Shown here one piece after another: positions 55,079 through 64,000 of a stretch of DNA of 64,000 bases; position 1 is the stretch's first letter, and every line of letters begins with the position of its first letter. The stretch comes from Azorinus chamasolen (Eukaryota > Mollusca > Bivalvia > Cardiida > Solecurtidae), in NCBI GenBank assembly GCA_963576725.1, contig OY755240.1, positions 11,143,878 to 11,207,877 on the forward strand, in the 5' to 3' direction. Made by a program: the position numbers and the translations under genes. The notes under the pieces are model-generated. The model saw only the letters and a list, made by a program, of their open reading frames with translations, was not told the DNA's origin and searched no databases.

Positions 55079-56884
55079 ACATTTGAGTTTTCGTGATCTG
55101 AGTGCGCTTACACAATATGATATATACTCAACAACAATATTATAGGGTCAGAGGTACATTTCCCATACGGTCAATGCAATGACCCTACAACTTTGGCGTC
55201 CTATCAATCCATCCATCAAAACCCACGGAATAAACAAAAATAAAATTTTGAATTTCTAAACTTTTCTTCAAATTGATTTCCATTTTCCATCCAATATTGA
55301 ATAGATTTTCAGTATCCTAAACTAAAATAATATGTTGAAAACATGCATTTTCGTGAAAAAACAATCCGTTTATTGAACCTCTAACAATAACAATAACTGC
55401 TGCAAACTTCGTTGCAATTAAGCAACATTTGTAAAAAATACGAAGCGCCAAAGTTGTGTAGTGTATACACTGATCTCTGTGGGAAACTATCCAGTGACCC
55501 TTGAATTCTTCATTTTTGAGTACGTAATATGACACAAGACAAGCAGATAGCATTATAAAAGGATGCTGTGGATTTAGCTATGATTCTTAAATTAATTCCA
55601 TTTTTATTTTCTTATCGAAATCTATTTATTAAGTGTGTGTTGTTTTAAATATTCTATATGCATTGAATATACCCAGTTTTTTCAGCGGCTAGCTGTCTAT
55701 TTTCACTTTTGTTCTAGTTTTCCTCAATCAGAAACTATGTTGCATTGTAATTTTCATCTGACCTACTAGTATTTTGTAGTAAACCGTATTTTCATTAGTT
55801 AATCCCTTGACTGGCATAAAAACTTTTTATAATGCCTCTACACATGGCCAAACTGATTGTAGGACGTTTCGGCGTAGGAAGTTTCGCCCCGGATGTTTCG
55901 GCTAAGGACGTTTTGGCCATCTATTTATTCGGGCTAGGACGTTTCGGCAAAAATTGAATTTTTTTATTAAAAAGCAAAATTTGAATAATCAAAATCATTA
56001 AATAACTATCTATATGTTAAATATTGATATGTGGTCCAATTGTTTTGGTTTATACAGATCAGGATATTAGCTAAGCAGGTGACATATTCACACTTACTCA
56101 ACCTTGGGTACAAGGAGTGATAAAGAGGTGCTTTCAAATACAATAGTGACATTGTTTAGTCATTAAAACAGCTCCAGGCCACATAACATATTACTAATGA
56201 TTTACTATCCCATTCAGTTTTAATGTTGGGCTTGGTCCAAACTGTTTGCCACTCACTTAAAATGCTTTTTTGTTTTCATTCAAAATGTTGTTTAGTTCAA
56301 CTTTTGGTGGATTCAAATACTTGTACAATACTGTAGTCACATAGTTGTTTATTACCATGACCAGTAAAACAATATGAATTATTTATTACTTTGGTCATTA
56401 TCAAAACTAGAGTATATAATACATAAACAATATTACTGAATAAAACTATATAGATCTATTATCCTCTAAAGGTGTGGATCAATTTTGACTATTCAATTTT
56501 TGGTGTGTCATACTTTATATCAGTTCCTAACCCATTATCGTACTTATCACCTCATGGTAATGATTGCTGAGCATTATTGCCAGTTTTCCAAAACCACTAT
56601 TAAACTTTTAAACGTTTATTATCAATTTAATATCAAATTAATACCACATTTGATCACATCCACTTTGACGAACGGGTAGTTTGCCGAAACCACCATAATT
56701 CACAGACAATGCTATAGGAAATAAAGAAGAAATGTTGTTTAGTATATTAGAGTAGTGGCATTTATAGTATTAATTACTCTCCCCGACCAAAGCACCAAAT
56801 AAGACTCTGGTGGTTCGCTCTCTGTGATATAAAGCTACTTACTGAAGGCTATTGTTACGGCTCTATCACCTGGGGCTTTGGATC
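55079..56884 (+). other. Gene B intron: AT-rich, ggacgtttcgg repeats
   Basis: Short repeats of taggacgtttcggc and variants at 55860-55955, with a related inverted motif (tttgccgaaacca) at 56680. These may be the two sides of one ~830-bp repeat. No exon seen. Confidence 0.5.
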
Positions 56885-57130
56885 CAGTAGTAGGTTTAGA
56901 ATGCGCCCATAAACCGGTTTAACCCCGAGTGACTTTTGTCACTGACCGTTCCAAGGCGGTGCTTCCATATTCCCCCTATCGTGTGTTTGTTTTGTCTTTG
57001 TGCGTCTCTTGTTTTTTTTATAGTTCTGTACATTTGCTGTTTCCTTGTGTTGCAGTTCGGGCGAGTGTTTGTTCTGTATGTGGTGTTTCCTGTATGACTC
57101 ATTTTTTGTACTTTTATATTGTTTTAAAAA
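56885..57130 (-). repeat. Dispersed repeat R9 end, reversed
   Basis: cccataaaccggtttaaccc and tgaccgttccaaggcggt are reverse complements of the right part of R9 (41460-41520). A block shared with 30920-31010 (gtatgtggtgtttcctgtat) follows. Confidence 0.6.
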
Positions 57131-57496
57131 TATATGTATATTCAGTTAATGGTGTAACTAATGATGATGCACACATGTCGATTAATGCGTTGATCCAGAC
57201 TATAGATAAATACCGTTCTTTAAGTAATTACAAACTCTGCACAAACAAAAACTAAATTCTGTATGCTTTATTTAAAGTGTATTCAATTAGTTATCTTCAT
57301 ATCAATATAAACATACATGCTTTTAAGTAATTTTTATAATAGGTAAAATGAAGAACTAACTTCAGATAGTTTAAAAAAATACTTTGACATTGTACATTTT
57401 AATAGTGATTTCCTATAAAAGTAACTTGATTTGTTTCCATAATTGCTTATTCTACTCCAAGTACTTTTTAAAAGATATTTCTTGTTACATGTAATT

Positions 57497-57498
<2 letters not shown>
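57131..57498 (+). other. Gene B intron, nothing recognised
   Basis: AT-rich, no repeat or exon recognised. Confidence 0.5.

Positions 57499-57536
<38 letters not shown>
57499..57536. repeat. (GTA)n microsatellite
   Basis: About a dozen tagtagtag units. Confidence 0.95.
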
Positions 57537-57537
<1 letters not shown>

Positions 57538-57694
57538 ATCTTCGGTCTGGGAGAGCCGAATCAGTTTGCAGTCAACCGCGAGAATACACTTGAGCATTAT
57601 TATTCAAATGAGCTGTTTGAATCCGGCCGATAACGAATCTTAAAGAGAACACATGGAACCAATGTATTACTTATACGTCATTGATGTCATTTAT

Positions 57695-58011
57695 GAGCCG
57701 CATGGCTCAGTGGTAGAGCGTCCGCCTGTGGTACGGAAGGTCGTGGGTTCGATCCCCGGCCGCGACAGACCAAAAGTCGTTAAAAGTTGGTACTAGTAGC
57801 TCCCTTGTCTGCGCTCGACATTAAAAGGTGTAGTTCTAGGACTGGTCGGCCCGGTGGCAGGATAATGTGACTGGGTGGGATGCCCTTGCCATGTGCCCGC
57901 GGCAGGGGTATTTCAGTGAGGCAGCACTATAACTTGTCTCATGCGGGTGCCGTCTGCATATAACTGAAATAATGTTGGTCGGACGTTAAACCCAACTCAC
58001 CTACTCACTCA
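57695..58011 (+). mobile_element. tRNA-derived SINE
   Basis: A tRNA-like head (57697-57766) has A-box tggctcagtggtagagcg and B-box gtgggttcgatcccc. A roughly 150-bp body with a gaggcagcactataa segment follows, then a tail aatgttggtcggacgttaaa. Heads and tails of this type are known to me from mollusc SINEs, where the tail matches the 3' end of a LINE. About 317 bp. Head integrity suggests a fairly young copy. Confidence 0.85.
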
Positions 58012-58075
58012 TTTAAATATTAGCCAAACGTAGTGCTGCATTTGCATCGTCGCTGTAAACAGCTATAGACTGATT

Positions 58076-58352
<277 letters not shown>

Positions 58353-58359
58353 ATAACCT

Positions 58360-58447
58360 GGAAAGTCACTACGGCCATGTTATCGCACACCAAACAAGTC
58401 ACTACGTTTTGGCAAGTCACTACGTTTTTTGGTGTAGTGACTTTCCA
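58360..58447. repeat. Short inverted repeat, aagtcactacg motif
   Basis: ggaaagtcactac at 58360-58372 and gtagtgactttcc at 58434-58446 are inverse. The aagtcactacg motif occurs three times forward between them. Confidence 0.8.
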
Positions 58448-58589
58448 AACTGGCCAAAACTACTTATTTTGCCGTTTTATGTCATAAAATCGAAAAAAAT
58501 CGGATGGTGTGAGTTTCACGGAAACACTCTAATTTTAAACACAGTCGTCGTTGTGCGAAAAATTGGAACCGCACACATCGACGCCATTC

Positions 58590-58671
58590 ACTGCGCAGCG
58601 CATGCGCACTACGTACAAAATTCCATTATCGGTAGATCCAATATGGCCGCTAAATAACACGAGACATGGCA
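58590..58671 (+). promoter_or_regulatory. Promoter-like cluster and possible first exon
   Basis: An NRF1-like palindrome (gcgcatgcgca, 58598-58608), a YY1-like ccaatatggccgc (58638-58650) and a first-exon-like atggca|gtaagt (ATG at 58666, donor at 58672) lie within 85 bp, in a locally GC-richer stretch. This is the layout of housekeeping promoters. No following exon could be identified, so it may be chance or a transposon promoter. Confidence 0.3.
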
Positions 58672-58679
58672 GTAAGTTA

Positions 58680-59795
58680 TTTTATATTTACCAAATATCT
58701 AGTTCTACTGCATATTTACTGCAAATTACGATTGTTCTGTAGTGCTGAATAATACAAATAGTGAAGATAATACATAAAATAATATATCTACATTATAAAT
58801 ATCTCGGGCATGGGCAAATCCTTCATTTTTACTTTCGTTGTGGACTTTTTCCCTCGCTCAGTTTAAAAATTAGTGTGTTTTTTTTATATCTTTAATGGTC
58901 GTGTCCCCACTAGGTCTTGAGCATACTGAACATGAACTTCAGCAAAAATAAGCTACATTCCGTCAATGAGGTTGAGTTAGGTGTATTTATAGTATAGAGA
59001 CAAAGCGCCCCACATGCCGACACGTACCAGGACTTGAGCGTCTGAGGTCATTATCTTATTTCATGAAAATGTTTCGCAAGACCCGAAATGGAGACCACGG
59101 TTGATATTGCTTACGTACTAAATGTAAATTTAATCAATGCAATTCCCATTGTTTTGGGTTGAGACTTTCTCATTTAGGTAAATTTATACATATAATTTGT
59201 TTATGAATATGATATTCCTATGGATTCGTGATACACTATCAATTCGTGTATTGTGTAATCCCGTAGTTTTTTTCAACACAGAGTTTATTTCTGGGACCTA
59301 GTTTTTGTCAATAGCCTCTATGAAAAGGACTCGTTAATATATTACAATTTGACTCAAATCTGAAAACAATCCAAGCACTGTTTAAAAGAAGACATTTTTT
59401 CTAGAGGAGATTTAACAGATGCACCGGTCACCGATACAAACCGACCTTCACCCTTTGGCTTTCAATACACAAACGGCGATGCCCTAAATGGAGACCAAAT
59501 AAGCAGACACCAAGTTGGATTTTGTGGAAATTTTGTGTGGATATATGATTATGGGATGAGAATCAACTAATTTATACCAGGTAAGCAATAGAAAAGTGAC
59601 TTTGTTATTCTATTTGATTGTTCCACCTCCGGTTACTCACTAAGAAGCCTAAAACTATTTTAAACCACTACTTACAGTCTGATGTCTATTTTTTCACCAC
59701 TTATGCCTTTTTCTCATTGATCATAGATTTGTGCTTTATGAACTTTTGTGTGTTGGGAATACCCACTTTGCTTGGACCTAGTGGGAAGTTCTGTT
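58680..59795 (+). other. Gene B intron region, no exon recognised
   Basis: AT-rich; the phrases gcatactgaacatgaacttc and gccctaaatggagaccaaat were examined for coding frames without result. Confidence 0.5.
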
Positions 59796-59842
59796 TTAAC
59801 CCTTTCCCTCATATAAACGTGTTTTCACACATTTGCAAACAG
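59796..59842. repeat. F1 MITE left end
   Basis: TTAA-ccctttccctcatataaa to tttgcaaacag, cut exactly where the 104-bp inverted arm begins at 59843. Confidence 0.7.
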
Positions 59843-61056
59843 CAGTGGCTATTCGTACGGTACCGTACGAATAGCCCCAGCCGCTATTCGTACGGAAGTT
59901 CCGTACGAATAGAAATAAGTACCGTGTACGCTATTCGTACGGGAGTCAATGACACTATGTTTATATCCAATATAGGTACCGTGTATTTACTTGTACTTTT
60001 CTATATTTTTGCAGCATTTTAAAAGTTTAAATCCGTTTTAATCCTTTAAACTAATTGCTTACACATAATAAGGGCAGGGCTGTAGATCACTGACCTCATT
60101 TGCAAACAGTTACAGCTAAATACTGCTTATAATATACTATTCAATTTAGAAACCATTTACAACTAAAGTAGTTTTTAAACAAGATGTGTATCTGACTTTC
60201 TATGCCTTTGCAAACAGAGTAGACCAAGATCAGACCATTCCTGTTTAAATTATACATGGAATTGACACGGAATTAAACTACCTGACCAAAATACTAATAA
60301 ACACAAGTTTGTGATAGAGAGGTTTTGCAGTATATCAAACGTAACCAGCAGATCCTGACAAGACACTTTACATATAAAGCAAGTAAACACGCTATGCATG
60401 CAATAAATGTTGGGCATAGCTAAGCACTAACCATAACCATATAACCTTTACATACAAATCAAATGAAAACACGCACCCTTACAGTGCTATTTATCATGAT
60501 GGACATATAATAAACTAAATGGCAAATACAGCGCATCAGTTACAAAACCACTAGTAGTTTCATCGAGTTAATCGGCGTCTCATCTGGATCCAAACTGTTT
60601 ACATAGATATTCACTCATCCACCCACAGCAGGCTAAAGGTAAACAATAATAGGGAGAAAAAACTTACCTTGTAGCTCTCTTTCCATGCAGTACAGTAAGT
60701 ACTTGTAGTTTTGAACTTCTTTTACACATAATTAAGGGCAGGGCTGTAGATCGGTGACTCATTTTCGACTTAATCAGTCGACAAAGAATAAAGCAGCACA
60801 TTAATTGTTATTCAGTAATTATAATATAATCAGTTTTAATCCTTTGCAAACTGACTTAATTAGTCACCCGGATTAAAGTAACACATCTACGGAGATTCAA
60901 AAACAAACGATTTAAAATAATAACTATCTTTACTGAATAAAACAATTGAATAACTCCCGTACGAATAGCGTACACGGTACTTATTTCTATTCGTACGGAA
61001 CTTCCGTACGAATAGCGGCTGGGGCTATTCGTACGGTACCGTACGAATAGCCACTG
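59843..61056. mobile_element. 1214-bp element with perfect 104-bp inverted ends
   Basis: 59843-59946 and 60953-61056 are exact reverse complements over 104 bp as I read them. Each arm contains the 12-mer ctattcgtacgg five times in alternating orientation, including a 26-bp perfect palindrome. The arms start cagtggc, as many hAT elements do (CAGNG), but no 8-bp target duplication is seen; instead tttgcaaacag stands on both sides. The interior has no coding frame and holds an F1-type fragment (60205-60240), an F3 half (60560-60650) and a direct repeat of agggcagggctgtagatc (60070 and 60732). Confidence 0.8.
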
Positions 61057-61150
61057 CCTTTGCAAACAGAGTAGACCACAGGGGGCCATTTCGTGGGTCT
61101 AGATGGTCGATCACCGAAAGAAAAGTGCAAGATGTGTTCTTTGCCAATCT

Positions 61151-63134
61151 TTTTAGCTCACCAGAGCACAAAGTGCTCAGGGTGAGCTTTTGTGATCGCC
61201 CATTGTCCGTCGTCCGTCGTTCGTCGTTCGTCGTCCGTCGTCAACAATTTGAACCTTTAAAAATCATCTCCTCTGAATCTACAGGGATCTCAACTTTCAT
61301 CTTTGGCACATAGCATCATATTCAGGTCCTCTACAAAAGTTATATAAATTATGCCCCTGGGGTCAAAATTGACCCCGCCCCAGGGGTGCCTTGTTTTCAA
61401 TAGAAACATATAGTAAAACTTTGAAAATCTTCTCCTCTGAAACCAGAAGCTTCTCAGCTTTCATAATTGGCACATAGCATCATGTTCAGGTCCTCTACTA
61501 AAGTTATATAAATTATGGCCCTGGGGTCAAAATTGGCCCCGCCCCAGGGGTGGGCAGTTTTCAATAGAATCATATAGTGCAAACTTCGAAAATCTTCTTC
61601 TCTGAAACTGGAAGGCTCTCAGCTTTCATATTTGGCACATAGTATCATGTTCAGGTCCTCTACAAAAGTTATATAAATTATGGCCCCAGGGTCAAAATTG
61701 ACCCCGCCCCAGGGGTGGGCAGTTTTCAATAGAAACAAATAGTGAAATCTTTGAAAATCTTCTCCTCTGAAACTGGAAGGCTCTCAGCTTTCATATTTGG
61801 CACATAGCATCATGTTCAGGTCCTCTACAAAAGTTATATAAATTATGGCCCCGGGGTCAAAATTGGCCCCGCCCCAGGGGTGGGCAGGTTTCGAAGGAAA
61901 CAAATAGTGAAATCTTTGAAAATCTTCTCCTCTGAAACTCGAAGGTTCTCAGCTTTCATATTTGGCACATAGAATCATGTTCAGGTCCTCTACAAAAGTT
62001 ATATTATTTATGGCCCCGGGGTCAAAATTGGCCCCGCCCCAGGGGTGGGCAGTTTTCAATAGAAACAAATAGTGAAATCTTTGAAAATCTTCTTGTCTGA
62101 AACTGGAAGGTTCTCAGTTTTCATATTTGGCACAGAGCATCATGTTCAGGTCCTCTACAAATGTTATATAAATTATGGCCCAGGGGTCAAAATTGGCCCC
62201 GCCCCAGGGGTGGGCAGTTTTCAATAGAAACAGATAGTGAAATCCTTGAAAATCTTTTCCTGTGAAACTGGATGGTTCTCAGCTTTCATATTTGGCACAT
62301 AGCATCATGTTCAGGTCTTATACAAAAATTATATAAAGTATGGCCCCGGGGTCAAAATTGGCCCCACCCCAAGGATGGGCAGTTTTCAATGGAAACAAAT
62401 AGTGAAATCTTTGAAAATCTTCTCGTCTGAAACTGGAAGGCTCTCAGCTCTCATATTTGGCACATAGCATCATGTTCAGGTCCTCTACAAAAGTTATGTA
62501 AATTATGGGCCCTGGGGTCAAAATTGGCCCCGCCCCAGGGTAGGGCAGTTTTCAATAGAAACAAATAGTGAAATCCTTGAAAATCTTTTCCTGTGAAACT
62601 GGAAGGTTCTCAGCTTTCATATTTGGCACATAGCATCATGTTCAGGTCTTCTACAAAAGCTATATAAAGTATGGCCCCGGGGTCAAAATTGGCCCCGCCC
62701 CAGGGGTGGGCAGTTTTCAATAGAAACAAATAGTGAAATCTTTGAAAATCTTCTTCTCTGAAACTGGAAGGCTCTCAGCTTTTATATTTTGCACAGAGCA
62801 TCACGTTCAGGTCCTCTACAAAAGTTATATAAATTATGACCCTGGGGTCAAAATTGGCCCTGCCACAGGGGTAGTAGACAGTTTTCAATAGAAACATATT
62901 GAGAAAACTGAGAAAATCTTCTTCTCTGAAACTGGAAGGTTAATCTCAGCTTTCATATTTGGCTCATAGCATCATGTTCAGGTCCCCTACAAGTTTTTCT
63001 AAATTATTCCCCTGGGGTCAAAATTGGCCCGCCCCAGGGCCGGCTAGTTCTCTATAGAAACATATAGTGAAAACTTTGAAAATCTTCTCCTGATTGTCTG
63101 GTGAGCGCTTCAGGGCCATTCTGGCCCTCTTGTT
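61151..63134 (+). mobile_element. Bivalve dispersed element with eleven ~165-bp repeats
   Basis: Head hairpin ttagctcaccagagcac ... gctcagggtgagc, a gtccgtcgttcgtcg stretch, then 11 tandem units marked by ttggcacatagcatcatg (about 61302 to 62958, period near 165), and a tail gtgagcgcttc followed by a hairpin agggccattctggccct and cttgtt. Heads and tails of this kind are common in bivalve genomes. The terminal hairpin is Helitron-like, but the last bases do not fit CTRRT. No coding capacity. Confidence 0.8.
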
Positions 63135-63254
63135 AGGTATTGTAATCAATGAAAAATTATGTGTGAGTAAATCTCTTCACGACTATAAACCCTTCACTGC
63201 ATGTGCCTGTTTATGTCAATGCAAACACAGTAGATCCAGATCAAATGTAATGAA
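63135..63254. other. Short spacer
   Basis: Contains a fragment gcaaacacagtagatccagatc of the F1 foldback. Confidence 0.5.
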
Positions 63255-63340
63255 ATAAATTTACAAACAGAGTAGATCCAGATCAGACAGCTTTTGTTGT
63301 AGATCCCTGATCACTGATCAGGGTCTTATCGGTTTGCTGT
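63255..63340. repeat. F1 foldback
   Basis: acaaacagagtagatccagat and gatcagggtcttatcggtttg form the arms. Confidence 0.65.
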
Positions 63341-63479
63341 ACAATTACTGTCACAGCCAAACTTGTACTCATGTATCATTACAAAAACTCAATCTCCGTG
63401 AAATTATTATTTCTTACACGAATATTCATGGAGATCTGACGCCTTTTTTCACAATGCTATTTTTTCAAAAGGATCTTTG

Positions 63480-63712
63480 GCTCTGACAGAAACTATAGGA
63501 TTAGATCAACAACATTTCATAAGCAACAGAGCAGAACCTGATCAGACAGCTCTTACAGGAACTGTCCGATCTGGATCTGCTCTATTTGCAAACGTGCATG
63601 AAGCTGTTTATATAAATACGAGAAGGATTGGGAAATTGATTTTAAAGCAAATTTGGTGTCCGCTGTCAACAGAGCTAACTGGTGTTTATTAATCCTTTTT
63701 TCTCTTAAGAAT
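63480..63712. repeat. F1-type MITE body
   Basis: Foldback agcaacagagcagaacctga ... ctggatctgctctatttgc with an agctcttacaggaact tip. Flanks are decayed. Confidence 0.6.
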
Positions 63713-63759
63713 ATTTATTAAAGATTTCATGACCTTGTGAATATTCATTTATCCGTCAG

Positions 63760-63993
63760 TGAGATAACTCTCATATCATTTTTCATTCTGGAGTTATTGC
63801 CCTTTGATAGTTTCGGGTAGCAATTTCTTGTGCAACTAACTCCTCCTTTATTTTTCAACATAATTTCTTCAAACTTTCAGGAATGATAGATACTGATGTG
63901 TAGTTGTGCATATCAGTGAGATAACTCTCATATCATTTTTCATTCTGGAGTTATTGCCCTTTGATAGTTTCGGGTAGCAATTTCTTGTGCAAC
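63760..63993. repeat. Tandem duplication, 157-bp period
   Basis: gagataactctcatatcatt to gcaatttcttgtgcaac occurs at 63760-63838 and 63917-63993, almost identical. The array may continue past the window. Confidence 0.9.
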
Positions 63994-64000
63994 AAATTCC

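Noticed and set aside
59832..61069. tttgcaaacag on both sides read as an 11-bp target duplication of the 1.2 kb element
   Set aside because: The same string belongs to the F1 foldback and also occurs inside the element (60213), and on the right it starts two bases away from the arm. It is not safe evidence.

Overview
The window is metazoan nuclear DNA, most likely from a bivalve mollusc. It is AT-rich, its genes have small exons separated by kilobase introns with GT/AG borders, and it carries many short foldback transposons, a tRNA-derived SINE whose tail looks like those of mollusc SINEs, and a satellite-bearing element that I recognise from clam and oyster genomes. No species can be named from sequence alone. 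Nothing here is bacterial.

The only convincing protein-coding genes are two tandem paralogues on the + strand. Gene A (11584-36458) appears complete. Its ten exons have compatible phases and give 616 residues: signal peptide, fast-evolving Cys-rich N-terminal module (exons 2-3), three EGF modules (exons 4-6, each a phase 1-1 exon), a first von Willebrand factor A domain split over exons 7-9, and a second VWA domain in the single terminal exon 10. Gene B (45653 to beyond the right edge) has matching exons 1, 2, 3, 6 and 7. It lacks the first two EGF exons, and the rest of its VWA region must lie past base 64000. Both should encode secreted, matrilin-like or matrix/recognition proteins.

The genes sit in a larger duplication. 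Colinear blocks pair 3446-5260 with 40126-45470 and then 11330-54622 in pieces. The left block begins with the same broken family-B DNA polymerase relic (Polinton/Maverick type) in both units. Large insertions have since separated the blocks: 5.3-11.3 kb in unit 1 and 40.5-43.9 kb in unit 2.

Most of the remaining sequence is mobile or simple repeat. I see at least four families of about 230-260 bp MITEs with TTAA targets (piggyBac-like), pogo/Tigger-like MITEs with CAGTAAAACC ends, TA-flanked CAGTGCTCCCTC elements, long perfect foldbacks, and two copies of a roughly 1 kb element that each carry a different tRNA-like module. There is also a 1.2 kb element with perfect 104-bp inverted ends, an insertion holding three evenly spaced CRE octamers, and minisatellites and microsatellites. 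Several repeats touch splice sites or the stop codon of gene A.

The coordinates of exons rest on splice consensus, reading phase and comparison of the two paralogues. Repeat borders are approximate unless a target site or terminal repeat fixes them.
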